Positions 42,767 through 54,344 of a stretch of 64,000 bases of DNA are shown one piece after another; position 1 is the first letter of the stretch; every line of letters starts with the position of its first letter. A program made the translations under genes and the position numbers. The stretch is taken from assembly GCA_009760885.1 (NCBI GenBank), contig CM019716.1:12418550-12482549 (forward strand), read 5' to 3'. The notes below the pieces were generated by a model. The model was not told where the DNA came from. It did not search any database and saw only the letters and a list, made by a program, of their open reading frames with translations. This DNA is from Achatina immaculata. Its lineage: Eukaryota > Mollusca > Gastropoda > Stylommatophora > Achatinidae.

Positions 42767-44382
42767 ATGAGTCATCCCCACGTATTTTGCTATATTTATG
42801 GGGAGTACACACTGAAAGCAATTAGGAAACATATTTCTGAGTTTGCAGAAAGGAGCATATATAGGTTATTTTTGGTGTCCAGCTTGGAGATCAAGATAAG
42901 CCATGGGCTCCTCACACTGTATGGAAAACTTGCACGGAGCATTTGCGCCAGTGGACAAATGGAAAGAGAAACTGCCTGAAATTTAGAGTGCCAACGGTGT
43001 GAAGGGAACAGAAAAACCACTTCGATGACTATTGTTAATATCATAAGCATAAATCGAAATAATTGTGACAAGTCTTACCCTGATCTACCTTCAGTCAGGA
43101 CACCTGTTCTGCACTGGGATCTTGTACCTGTTCTACCTTTCCTTGAACTACCCCAGCTCTCAGAGGATGAGTCTTGCATGTCTGATGTCTCACAAGGTAA
43201 AGAAAGTGGGGGCAGTGACAGGGAATTCCAAACAACTTCACACAGTGACCGTTTTGATCAGAATGAACTGAATGATCTGATCAGGGACTTAAATCTTTCC
43301 AAGGAGTCTTCTGAACTGCTCGTCTCCAGACTAAAGGAAAAGAATGTACTTCAGCCTGGAATGAAAATGACATTTTATCAAAGGAGAGAAAAGGATTTGC
43401 TGCCATTCTTTACCAAAGACAACAACTTAGTATTCTGCAATGACATCAGAAACCTTGTGAAGAAAATTAAATTGGTTTTTCACAATATAACCCAAGTGAG
43501 TTGCAACTTTTCATTGACAGTTCAAAACGTAGTTTGAGATGTGTTCCTTTAAATAAAGGCATCAAATATGGTTCTATTCCAATCGGTCATTCCACAAGGA
43601 TGAAAGAAGAGTACAAGGCCATCTCTTTAGGTTTGGAAAAGATAAATTACCAAGAACATCAATGGGTGATTTGTGTAGACTTGAAGATGGTTAATTTTCT
43701 TCTTGGTCAAAAAAGTGGCTACACAAAGTATCCGTGCTTTTTATGCCTTTGGGACAGTACAGCCAAAAATGAACACTGGGCAAGAAAAGATTGACCTCCA
43801 CGGGAATATATGGTAATTGGAGGACAAAATGTAACCAATGAACCTTTGGTAGCATGAGATAGAATCATACTGCCACCACTACATATAAAGCTATGTCCGA
43901 TGAAACAATTTGTAAAGGCTTTGAATAAAGACGGTTCATGCATTGAATACATAGCTGGACTTACCATGGAAAAATTGAAGTTAGGAATTTTTGATGGTCC
44001 ACAGATCAGGCAACTTATAAATGACCCACATTTCATAGCATCAGTGAATGAAATCGAATCATGTGCCTGGCTTTCATTTGTTCTTGTGAAAAGCTTTCTT
44101 TGCCAAACAGAAGGCCGACAACTGCACACAATTAGTACAGGATATGATCTTTCATTTCAACAGACTTGTGGTAACCTTAGATCGCTTATCAGAGAACCTT
44201 GTGACTTAAGTGAAGAGCAAGGTGAAAGATTTCACCAAGACATAAAAACAATGGAAGCCAGATACAAAAGAAGATGGGATGCACACATGATGACAGACTA
44301 TTATTGGAATGTTATGCGGGATTTTCCTGGCAGATCTCACTCTCGGAAGTCTTACAAAAGGAGCTTCTTGTGTATCGAATGA
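42767..44382 (+). pseudogene. decayed copy of a repeated invertebrate gene family, role unknown
   Basis: Coding remains are spread over frames at 42767-42979, 43025-43537, 43501-43794 and 43900-44382, with frameshifts and stops between. Motifs in order are SHPHVFCYIYGEYT (a former Cys pair, one Cys now Tyr), FDQNELNDLIRDLNLSKESS, GSIPIGHS, WVICVDLKMVNFLLGQ, GYTKYPCFLCLWDS, FDGPQIRQLI, EEQGERFHQD and HSRKSYKRSFLCIE. I recall similar proteins as multi-copy unannotated genes in invertebrates, which suggests a transposon origin, but I cannot name the superfamily. It is intronless over 1.6 kb. Confidence 0.6.
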
Positions 44383-44725
44383 GTGGAAAGTTTGTATCAT
44401 AAATTTGTGCTTTTCGTATGAAATAAGTAGATTTTCGTGTAGTACATTTTTCGTTAAATTTTTAATATGCTTCCTTCATGCTTTAAAGATATTAATTTAA
44501 ACACTACATTAAAATATCCTGATTTATTATGGGCGAGCAGAGTGAAGAGTGGTATATGGCATATGTTCTATATCTAAAAAACTAGAGATGATAGGAGAAA
44601 CTTGTGGCATTTTTTGGAATTAGCAGACAAATATACCCAGAAAGAATTGTAACGTTTGAGGCAGCACAATGTGTGTTGGTCAGTGTTATCATAGTTTGTG
44701 CCCTTGTATGACTGACGTGCTACAT

Positions 44726-44913
44726 CAGTGCTCCTCGAAGCATTTTCAGGTGATCCGCGGCTGTTCTATCAAGCGGGTGTTACGTTGTCGTCTGTTGAAT
44801 ACAAACAGTTAGTTTACGGCAGTGTAAAGCTGCATTAAGCTGGCGGACAGAAACTAATATACTTGTATGGTTGGAAAAGTGGTCTTTCGATGTTAAAAGG
44901 TTGAGAACCACTG
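44726..44913. mobile_element. hAT-type non-autonomous element
   Basis: The right end is GGTTGAGAACCACTG, whose reverse complement CAGTGGTTCTCAACC is a classic hAT terminus. The left end CAGTGCTCCTCGAAG is its imperfect partner. The 8-bp flanks tgctacat and tcctacac match at 6 of 8. There is no coding in the 188 bp. 44383-44717 before it is A+T-rich with nothing recognised. Confidence 0.65.
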
Positions 44914-45149
44914 TCCTACACTACACACGAGGACCTGGACGCCGTAATATAAATTTGTAATGTTTCCAGTTGTGCTATTTCTTTTTTTCCTCTACAATAT
45001 TTTAAATTATATAAGAAAAGTGTTTCCTGTTATATTTAACTCCTCTCATATTCAACATTTTGCCAATTACTTTAAAAAAGGGCAAAGGGGAGGGGGAAGA
45101 GGGGTTTGAGTGATGGTAATGTCTGGGGAATTTTTCCCTGCCGCTGTCA

Positions 45150-45262
45150 AGGTTAACTGCCCAGCCCACACAAAATTAACAGCCCAGCCCACACAAAATT
45201 AACAGCCCACACGAAATTAATAGCCCACACAAAATTAACAGCCCAGCCCACCCAGTATACAA
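45150..45262. repeat. short tandem repeat of a 'ttaacagcccagcccacac' phrase
   Basis: Four to five irregular units abut the truncated end of the LINE to the right. Confidence 0.8.
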
Positions 45263-45830
45263 GTTAAATAAGTAAGGTGACAATATGCACCCCTGATGGA
45301 CCCCTTGTTTTATGTCAAACCAAGTTGTTGTTTCACCATTTATTCTTACTGCTGCTTGTTGGTCTAGATACAGCAATGATGTTAATTGTATCAAATGTGT
45401 TGGAAATACTATTTTTTCCCATTATTTCCAAAAGTTTCTGGTGTTGTACACAATCAAATGCCTTTGAATAGTCTACAAAAGGTAAATATAGATCCACATT
45501 AAACTCTCTGCATTTCTCTATTATTAATCTTATACTGAAAATATGATCTCTTGATCCTCTTCCTTGCCTGAAACCAGCTTGGACCATATTGACTTCTTCT
45601 TCTATTTTCTTACAAAGTCTACGCATTATGATTTTTAACATAATTTTACTGGCATGACTAATAAAGGCACCGATTCTGTAGTTTATGCATACTTTCAAGT
45701 TATCCTTTTTTGGGCAGTGGTATGAATACAGTTCCTTTCCATTCTTTGGACAAGGTAAGCATGACAGAGGAATACTATCACCTGCAAAAAGTTTAGAAAG
45801 CTGAGACCAACAAAAAAAAAAAAAAAGCAA
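45262..45830 (-). mobile_element. LINE RT fragment (family of 19373-20731)
   Basis: On the minus strand it encodes NMVQAGFRQGRGSRDHIFS, VDYSKAFDCVQH, GISNTF-like NSISNTFDTINI and VHQGCILSPYLFNLYT, where it stops against the tandem repeat. The segment matches 19690-19880. Both ends are truncated. Confidence 0.85.
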
Positions 45831-46263
45831 ACAGCAGCTCATAATCACAGAGACTAAAATAATAAAGGAAAATATGAAGATAAAAGATAAGCAGTGAGAA
45901 TGGAGAAGACGGTAAGAATGATGACATAACCAGGACAGGAACCATCTCTATTGCTTTTACGTCTCTGTAAAGTCGTGTGCTGAGCGGTTGGTAGATTGTT
46001 CAGACACTTGAATTCCAGTCTAGCACAAACATTCATAACCTCTGATATTTAGCAAAGATAAAGGTGACTTTGTTATCACCGGCGATGTTTTATCAGTCAA
46101 AAATTATCCATCTGAGAAATGTTAAAATGTAGGATTATCATCCTTGCGATCTAATTAAGTGTTCTAATTTCCGCAAGGTAAGGACAGTCTCTACACAGAT
46201 GCATGTAAACGGATGGATCATTTTTTTGTTCGTTTGTTCGTTTCCACTGGAATACAGTGTATT

Positions 46264-46341
46264 CCTGGCCGCAGGGATAGAACTCATTTCCTTCAACCTA
46301 GGAAGCCTTGTCGCTATCAATTCAGCCACTTCCCGCCACCA
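46264..46341 (-). mobile_element. tRNA-derived SINE head
   Basis: On the minus strand TGGCTGAATTGATAGCG resembles a Pol III A box and GAGTTCTATCCC a degraded B box, spaced as in a tRNA with a long variable arm. A unique segment and an A-rich (aacgaacaaacgaac) tail follow at about 46215-46262. It is not a functional tRNA. Confidence 0.6.
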
Positions 46342-46439
46342 AGATAAGGGAGAGAACACTGTAGTTGATGAACTAGATCAAAACTATCAACTTATGCCCC
46401 TTGTCTCCTGCTGTCCATTGAGACCAGTTGTTTAGATTG

Positions 46440-47567
46440 TCTGATTGGCTGGCCCAGTTTTTCTACTATCGTCTTCATCAACTACCTGGACGACGGGACT
46501 ATAATGAGGAATGTAACACCATGACAGTCATAATAATACATTAGGAATGCACACAACAACAAAAAGTAGATAAAAACATCCAAAAACATAGCGTCATTCT
46601 TGGTATATACAAAAACATTCAGTTCTTGACGCGTGGATTCTGATGAAGATAATCTTTTATGTAGTGGGACTAATTTTACTATCGCTATTAATGCTTGTTT
46701 TCTTTAAATTACGATTAATACTTGTTTGTTTTTTAAACAATCATTAATACTTGTTTCCTTCTAAAAACTACTTTCTAAATAGTATATATATATATTATAT
46801 AATTTTAATTTTGTTACCTATCTTAATGATATCATTGATGAAACTGAAGATCTGACCAGGCCTGTTTATAAGCTACTTTACCGCCTCATACCAAGGATAG
46901 CGAACCTTTAAGTCCAATGACCAGAGTGGCACTGACGGAGCTTGTCTTACACTTCAAATTACAGGGTACATTTTTTTTTTGTGGGACTTGAATTTTATAC
47001 TTAAAAAAAAGTAATCAGTTTTGGTAGGCATCCTCAGAAAAATGCTGGACACCGCTGTCCCAGGTAATCATCCAGGTCCGTGTGTGCCTAGGTTTTCTGC
47101 CATCTGTGTACAACTTTGATCCTGGAAGGATGCGCTTATTTAAGGTCTGTTCTTTAGGCGGGCAACTAGATGACCTAATGATGGCACTGGTTCTGGATGT
47201 GATAGTGCTGTCCATGATACTGATCATAATTACAAATTCATGAAAACAGTATTTATCATTACCGAAGTTTCTGTAACAGGGTCTTAGCCTTCACCAGCCC
47301 TGACCTCAGCATGTCAGCTTTGGTTCGCTGATTGCCACATCGGGCAGACAATCGTAATACTAAGCACACCAACCTCCAGTGAAGGCAGCCAAGCGTGACG
47401 CTGGCCACATCACTCTTCCAAAGAAGTTGTATAAAGAACTGCTGAAAGTGATGAGTTTTATAATGCTGTCAGCAGAGTCAACGTAATACATGCATGTGTA
47501 AAAGAAAAATAATATTCAGTTCTTTTTCTTTGAAACAACAAGCAAAAAAAAAAAATCCCAAAACACT
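46440..47567. other. no gene seen; likely downstream of the RGK gene
   Basis: A+T-rich. The 3' UTR of the RGK gene should lie in the right part of this stretch, but no decisive polyadenylation site could be picked. Confidence 0.4.
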
Positions 47568-47806
47568 TCACAACACGTAGAGATTTTCACAAGACTTGGA
47601 CAAATGATCTTTCCGAAATATTTTGCTCAGCAGACTTTTGCTCCTAGCGTAGCAGCTCACGTCCTCATTGGACGATTTGCCAGGGGGCGTGGCTTTCAGT
47701 CTGATCTGTGAGACCACGCCTACCAGCAGTTCATCAACGTTGTGATTGAGCACGACAGATGTTTCGATGTACTTACAGTCGTAAGTTGTGGCCACGCTCT
47801 TCGCTT
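47568..47806 (-). CDS. RGK GTPase terminal exon
   Basis: The acceptor is attgttgttacag. It encodes 78 full codons and the stop. It begins AKSVATTYDCKYIETS after a split Glu codon and ends SKSCENLYVL. Between lie RSKSLLSKIFRKD, basic residues fitting the membrane/calmodulin-binding tail of the family. Confidence 0.92.
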
Positions 47807-50800
47807 CTGTAACAACAATCCAAAATAAACCATGTAAGCAACAATAATCCATCTCTCCATAGTCAGTCCACACTATAAAGTCTCTGAGAATTCTAGAAAT
47901 CATAATTCTAAGTAGAAATCTAATTTCTTCTGCCAGGATTTCCCAGTAGGAATATTTGTATGCGTTTGAGCAATCAGAGATGACTGAAAAACGATAAAAT
48001 ATCACACAAAATACAGAAGACATCTCACTTTATAAGGTTTACTGCTGCATGGCTAAAAAGACAAATAAACAGACAGGCGGATAAACAGATTAGGAAGCCA
48101 CTGGTAGATTAAGCGAAAAGTCAGACACATGGATGAATACAGATAGATAGACAGGCATGCATACAAACAGATCATTATGTTGATAGATGAATTAGAAAAA
48201 TGGTTTAATAGATGGCTATATAAACAAACAGTATTAGTAGTTAAGTACCTGTTTTAACTGGTTATACGAGGGTCATACCGAAAGTCGTGAGCAAACATTT
48301 TTTAAAAGTCAGAATTTATGGATAGAGAAAATATAAAAGTATCACCTTAATCTGAATCCTTTTCTTTACTTTTCAACATAATCTTCATTTCTCTGCACAC
48401 ATTTCTTTCTATCGCTCTACAAGTTTGAAAATACCCTCCCCGTAGAATTCCCTTCCAGTTGACCGACGGCACAGACGAAATGCTTTCTGGATGTTCTCTC
48501 CTGTGGGACACAGCGGGTACAAACTTTTCTATAGTTTAGGGTTTCCGTTATTTCCTGTACTGCACTGTGTCATATTCCAAGATTTACAGCGATTCCAGAA
48601 ACTGTGACACGTCTGTCTTCTTTAACGATATCGTCAACCATTTCCATGCTGCGTTCAGTGGAGGCAGTTCGAGAGCGACCGCTGCGAAACATATCTTGGA
48701 TGCTCGTGTTTCCTTCTTTGAAATGTTTCACCCACCTCCTAACACTGCTACCACCCATATACACATCCTCATAAGTCTTTGATTAATTTCAGCAGCGGGG
48801 ATTTCCTCTTTAACAAGGAACTCAATAACAGCACGTTGATGAAACGAAACTTCAGCACCCGCCATTTTGTTTCTGCTCTGCGTGGTCACGTGACACATGA
48901 TGGTGACGTCATGTGACCTCTACATGAAGTGCAAATGATGCAGTTTAAGGTGATACATTTATATTTTCTCTATCTATAAATTCTTATTGTTAAAAAAATA
49001 TTTGCTTACGACTTTCCGTATGACCCTCGTATCAATCAAATATAACACGCCTTGCGTAATATGACTCCGCTTTATATTACACAGAATGGAAATAGACCTA
49101 TACAAACCTTCAGTGGACACACCCCTCGTTCGAACCAAGTCACACTTATTGGCCACTAGAATGACAGGTCCTGCCCAGCAGTCGATCTTTCGGAGCTCGT
49201 AGAGCAAGTCCGTAGCCCGCTCGAAGGTGGAGCGATCGTCGATTGTGAAGACAAAGACAAAGGCATCAGTGGCGACCACCGAATGGAGGTTCTAGAAGAA
49301 AAGATATTATAGAAACTTTATTTCTCTTTAGTTACTCTAATTTTGATTACAGCTGAATGTAACAGATTGACTGAAGCACAACATACGAAAACAGACTACA
49401 AGCCATACATAAAGACACGTGATTAAAACGACACTCCAAAGAAAAAAAACAGCTGACGATTATTATAAACTCTCAAGAAATGACCAAATGACAGCCTCCG
49501 ATTGAGAACAAAACACTACAGAAGCTGAAAATTGGCACTGCAGACTTATGTCATCATCATCATGTGCCGTGCCTACTGGCGTTGGCTATTATGCTTCTCC
49601 AGAGTACGCGATCCTTCATGCAGGCCATCAGCTCAGTTGGTGATCTCCTCTCACACCATCCCGTCAGACTGTCCACTATCATTTCTCTTGGTCTTCCTCT
49701 TGATCATCTTCCTTCTATTTTTCCTGTTGTTATAATATTTTCAATGCCCCCTCTTCTCATTGCATGTCCTATGAAAGTACATTGTCTCTCTCTTATCTTT
49801 TTGACAAGGTTTTTTGTCTCTCCAGCTCTTCTCATACATTCTTCATTAGTTATTTTTGCTGTCCAGGGGATTCGCAACATTCTTCTAATAAACCACATTT
49901 CTGCTGCTTCCAGTGATTTTTGTGCAGACCTGCCTATTGTCCATGATTCACTTCCATATAACAAGATAGGTTCAATATAGCATTTTAGGACTCGTTTTCT
50001 AACATTCACTGATAAGGATGTGTTGGATAATATGTTTCTCATTCTCTTAAATGCAGTCTTTGCTTGGCCTATTCTGTTCCTAATTTCTGTTCTGCATTTC
50101 CCATCTGAAGTTATTACTGCTCCAAGGTATTTGAATTTCTGCACCTGCTTTAGAACAGTTCCGTTTAATTTAATACTGCATGCTGGTGGATTCTGAGACC
50201 TATGTGTCTGCAGCAAATAAAAACATTCTCCAGAGTTGCCAGCTATACAACTCACTCAGAGAAAGGACCTGGCCAGACCCCAGCCCCCTAAAAGAGAAGC
50301 TCTACGGTGAGGGTGAAAATCTGAGACGAACTACCGCATTTATGAGAGAGACTTGTGTCGGTGTCTGAGCGAACGAAGAAGATCGCAGCAAGGCTTTTAG
50401 CAGAAATATTGGTTGTTTTGTCGTCGCTTCCCCACACACACACACACCATTGCAGCTACTGAACACAGCAAGCTACTAAAATCCACAGGAAAAAAAAATT
50501 TTTTTTTTGGACATGCATTGAAAGAACAAAAGATAGAGAAGAAAGAAAAAGTTCAGATAAGGTCTTTTAAAATTGCGAAAAAGCGGAAATTGTCACTGTT
50601 GACCTCTGACCGGACTCGACCCGAAGCCAGTCAAATGTTAGGTAAAGCGCCCGGATGTATCCAAATATTTTCGACTACGATTACTTATTTTTAAAAAAAA
50701 ACCCGTGTCCACATTCAGTGAAACAATTAAAGATATTTGAAACTTACTTAATTCATTTCTTTTTCAGAAGTTATTATTAAGAAAGTCTTGCACGCCAACA

Positions 50801-53200
50801 TTGGCTTTGCAGAACACTTTAACCATTCCCAGATTGAAGAATATTTCATAGTATCGTTGACAAGTTGAGAAACACTGGAAACATAATTACAAGTTAAAAA
50901 AAGCATGGCAAGTATGATAAAGGGAAAAGGTAACCCGATATTTACATTTCATAAATACAACAGGTAGACTAATCTTTATTACCTGGACAACAACAAAACA
51001 AGACTTAGGCCTACATAAACAGTGAACAAGTTTCTTTCTCTGAAGCACAAAGGGAAAAAACCTTTGAGGACGCGAAAATCATAATTTTGTTTTGACAATT
51101 TTGTTTTGACACAAATAAATAATGCCAAACAGATTATGAATTAGGAAGTTTTGAATAATTAAAGTGAGTTTTTCCCCCCTTTTTAAAGGTGCACTTAATA
51201 ACGAAATCAGGTTATTACGCGGATAGAGAAGGAATTTTAATTCTGTCTTCAAGATCTCGAGTCACGACATGTTGTCGTAAGATTTCTTTGTCTTTTCTCT
51301 CCTCTGCCTTCATCTCTCTCTCTCTCTCTGTCTCTGTCTCTCTCTCTCTCTCTCTGTCTCACACACACTACGCGCGCATACACGCATACATATACATCAC
51401 ACATACGCACATACATGCAAACACAAGCACGCACACAATCCTAATCAAATCAGAACAAATTTTAAAATCTAGGTTTCAAACAAAGTCTAGACGCCAAGTC
51501 ACGTGACATAATTAGATTCTCCCATCTTAAGAATGTCACAGACTTTAACTTCACTCTGTCACGTGCTCCGTTTTTCTTCTTCTTCTTTGTGTTGCCCCAC
51601 TTCCAGTCCCCTTTGATCCCAACATGCACAGGCGTGAATTTCATGCGCGCACCCAGCTTTCTCTTAATACACCGACAGACTGAGGACATTGGTGTGTCTC
51701 ACTCTGCAGCAGTGCTGGATTCACCAGTATTCTGCTCCCCAGGATTTACGAGTACATAGCAAAGGGCCCCCACTTCTGATCTTTAGCGTTCATCTTCTGA
51801 GAGAAATTTCATACAACAGTAATTTCGTTTTTTAATTAACTCCGGGCCCATCTGCCTTTTCGGGCCTTTAGACTTTGATCACTGGTTTAAACAATTAAGG
51901 CGCCATAGTTGTCTCATCTCCGTCATAGTTGTCTCATTTCCTTCATAGTCGTCTCAGTTTCCGTCATAGTTGTCTCATCTCCGTCATAGTTGTCTCATCT
52001 CCATCATAGTTGTCTCATCTCCGTCATAGGTGTCTCATCTCCGTCATAGTTGTCTCATCTCCGTCATAGTTGTCTCATCTCCGTCACAGTTGTCTCATCT
52101 CCGTCATAGGTGCCTCAGATTCCGCCTTAGTTTATTAGAAGAATGTTGCAAATCCCCTGGACAGCAAAAATAACTAATGAAGAATGTATGAGAAGAGCTG
52201 GAGAGACAAAAAATCTTGTCAAAAAGATAAGAGAGAGACAATGTACTTTCATAGGACATGCAATGAGAAGAGGGGGCATTGAAAATATTATAACAACAGG
52301 AAAAATAGAAGGAAGAAGATCAAGAGGAAGACCAAGAGAAATGATACTGGAAAGTCTTACGGGATGGTGTGAGAGGAGATCACCAACTGAGCTGATGGCC
52401 TGCATGAAGGATCGTGTACTTTGGAGAAGCATAATAGCCAACGCCAGTAGGCACGGCACATGATGATGATGATGATGATGATTAGCTGTCTCATCTCCGC
52501 CATAGCTGTACCATCTACGTCATAGCTGTCTCATATTCCGCCTTAGTTGTCTCAGATTCCGTCTTACTTGTCTCAGATTCCGTCTTAGTTGTCTTAGATT
52601 CCGTCATAGTTGTCTCAGCTTCGCCATGATTTCTTTGCGCCGGAAACCAGTCCACAAACAAATAGTTTTGCCTCGAGAAAATAATTCTCTGTCACGTGAG
52701 CTGAGAGGGAAAAGTAGATGATTTGGTTCTTGTTGCAGCAGCTTCCATTCTGTCAAGGTCATTGCGGGTACTACGGAGTTTGTGTACTTGTGCTGAGAAA
52801 GTCCGCCCAAGAAGATCAAACTGCACGTGAATTTGTCAGGTGCAGTGTTGATCGCCATTTAACCCTTTTAACATTTGTACTGTTCCTGCTCCGTGCGTAT
52901 TTTCTGTAACCAAACGTAGATTTTCTAATTTACCACGCGCAAGATTTAACTGACCTGTTGTCTACATATCGTCTCCTTCGTCATCGTTTGTGATACAAAA
53001 CTTGCCTGCAGACACCTCTCGCTCTCTTGTCTATCGCAATGACTTTGAGTTTGTAAACAGTTGTTACACACAAAATAGTGTCTCACCCAAAAACAGTAAG
53101 GCAGTCTTGGTACTCACCAGATTCTCTGCTGGTGTAAGGAACTCTAAGGCTGTCTCTGATCCGTCTAGCAGTACGGAGACATGACACTGTCTGTCACAAC
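47568..53200 (-). CDS. RGK-family (Gem/Rad/Rem-like) GTPase, C-terminal three exons
   Basis: Exons are 53200-53118, 49291-49108 and 47806-47568, with matching phases and GT-AG borders. The product contains CHVSVLLDGSET (effector side), a core strand DAFVFVFTIDDRSTFERA, the G4 motif NKCDL with LVR after it, DCKYIETS (G5) with HNVDEL, a basic linker and the C-terminus SKSCENLYVL. Rad and Gem end in a very similar SKSCHxLxVL. There is no CAAX box, as expected. RGK proteins bind CaV beta subunits and inhibit voltage-gated calcium channels. The canonical G3 DxxG is absent, as in this family. The N-terminus and P-loop exon were not found up to 64000. Confidence 0.92.
48267..49029 (-). mobile_element. 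mariner element, internally deleted
   Basis: The terminal inverted repeats begin CGAGGGTCATACCGAAAGTC and extend, imperfectly, for about 90 bp. The target duplication is TA on both sides. Inside, the minus strand keeps the N-terminal transposase region: RAVIEFLVKEE, RWVKHFKEGNTSIQD, RSGRSRTAST and VKEDRRVTVSGIA. The catalytic domain is missing (763 bp instead of about 1.3 kb). It sits in the last RGK intron. Confidence 0.9.
49108..49291 (-). CDS. RGK GTPase penultimate exon
   Basis: The exon has 184 bp. The acceptor is ttttcttctag and the donor gtttgt is less usual. It encodes NLHSVVATDAFVFVF, then DDRSTFERATDLLYELR and VILVANKCDLVRTRGVS. It leaves one base for the terminal exon. Confidence 0.92.
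49440..50400 (+). mobile_element. LINE 3' relic split by another LINE
   Basis: 49460-49553 encodes DDYYKLSRNDQMTAS and 50206-50370 encodes NILQSCQLYNSLRERTWPDP with a C-terminal RETCVGV. Both match consecutive parts of the LINE C-terminus at 18540-18837 (DDYHMLNRKEQ, HILQNCINYETLRNNYWPSE). The insertion at 49554-50199 separates them. Confidence 0.75.
49554..50199 (-). mobile_element. RTE-like LINE 3' part, nested
   Basis: On the minus strand it encodes NPPACSIKLNGTVLKQVQKF, VLKCYIEPILLYGSESWTIG and the C-terminus up to IITTGKIEGR and beyond, with a (gat)n tail at 49553. It is 5'-truncated. Its sequence is close to 30560-31207 and keeps Trp where that copy has a stop. Confidence 0.9.
50401..51890. 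other. RGK intron, no exon seen; simple repeats
   Basis: A (CT)n/(CA)n cluster lies at 51316-51440. The remainder is A+T-rich and nothing was recognised. Confidence 0.5.
51905..52620. repeat. 20-bp minisatellite interrupted by a LINE
   Basis: Units of tcatctccgtcatagttgtc fill 51905-52130 and resume at 52485-52620. The middle is a LINE fragment. The same unit type reappears at 54345-54432. Confidence 0.92.
52135..52480 (+). mobile_element. RTE-like LINE 3' fragment inside the minisatellite
   Basis: It encodes FIRRMLQIPWTAKITNEECM through RRSRGRPREMILESL to SRHGT, followed by (atg)n. It is heavily 5'-truncated and belongs to the family of 27652-31207. It is one of the best-preserved fragments, with an uninterrupted frame. 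Confidence 0.92.
52621..53117. other. RGK intron, unassigned
   Basis: No repeat or exon recognised. Confidence 0.4.
53118..53200 (-). CDS. RGK GTPase exon (effector region)
   Basis: The exon has 83 bp. The acceptor is tttgttcttgcag and the donor is gtgagt. It encodes CDRQCHVSVLLDGSETALEF and then LTPAENL, matching the Gem/Rad segment ERTLMVDGES...DMWEN. It starts in phase with two bases of a split codon, so an upstream exon with the P-loop must exist. Confidence 0.88.
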
Positions 53201-53257
53201 CTGCAAGAACAAAGTAAAGAGATTAGTTTCTGGATGCCAAGTGGGCGATACATCAAG

Positions 53258-53318
53258 TAGTACAGAGACATGGCATTGTCTGTTACAACCTGCAAGAACC
53301 AGGTAAAGAGATTAGCTT
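53258..53318. repeat. partial duplicate of the RGK exon border
   Basis: This 61-bp segment repeats 53169-53229 at an 89-bp offset with several substitutions. It contains a second copy of the 3' splice site and the first bases of the exon. Confidence 0.8.
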
Positions 53319-54340
53319 ATGGGCGACATTTATTCATGAAATCTCTTCCTCCAGGTGTTGGTCATTCTGATTCTCTATTTAGCACAATTCATGACATCTC
53401 TAGGACTCTAAGATGTTGTATGGTTGCTTTGCTCTCCATTCTGGTTTCAGAAGGATGATGAAATGGGGGGGGGGGGAGAAAAAGAGGGGGAGTGGAAGTT
53501 TTTTTTTTCCCGAAAGAAGTGGTTTAGCGAGTGTGAACCACAACCAGTGTATCACTGGTTCCATCAACAGACGCACACTTCGGTGGGTGTTGGAACGGGA
53601 GACGGAGCACGTATGGGAATGCCCAGAATGCGGGGAGGCCAGCCTCTGATAACAGATTACAGTTGGTAAGTTTACAAAACTTCTCCACGGTTTAAACTAA
53701 TTCAACATTTCTTTTATTATCATTCTCTTCATTAGGAGCGCTAATAATTCCAGAAAGAATTTGTTGGCACAATAAACTGTATGTGTCTAGGCTCTCTTAT
53801 TCACCCACCACCACCACCCCACCACCCCCCTTTCACTCCCCCCTCCCAAAGAAAAAAAATGGGCATTGTAAATGAGGCCGCGTTATAAGATTATATCGCC
53901 AGAATCTCAGGACAGAGCGGAGACAAACTTGGGGCCCAAAGACTGCCAGTTTGTGTACAGGTCCGCGACATCGGTGTGTTTCAGTCAAGGAAGCTCTTGA
54001 CCAGATTAGCAGATTTATGAGTGGACTATATCACCAATGGGGCAGCAGCAGATGTCCTATCACTTCTCTGTCCCATCCTATCTATAACGTTGAAGATGGA
54101 CGTGAGACAGGCTCTGGATGTGGGGTCTCAACAGCCCCCTCCCCCCAACAGACTAGCTACGCCATCTTTTCTGAGGGTCTGGGGGAGATCTTAATCTGAT
54201 CTTTTAAATTTGTTCTGGGTGACTTTGAGAAACTACCAGGTCAACGTTTAAATGCTTACTTAGGTCACTGAAACTGACAAGATGTGACATAGATCAGAGT
54301 TTTAAAGATTGTGCTACATGGAGCCCTTGTATCTGTATCT
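53319..54340. other. no gene seen
   Basis: It contains G- and C-rich homopolymer runs (53465-53480, 53815-53850). A plus-strand open stretch at 53951-54199 has no recognised motif. Confidence 0.4.
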
Positions 54341-54344
54341 AAGG

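Noticed and set aside
53951..54199. Plus-strand open stretch of 82 codons
   Set aside because: No recognisable domain or splice signals, and no neighbour supports it.
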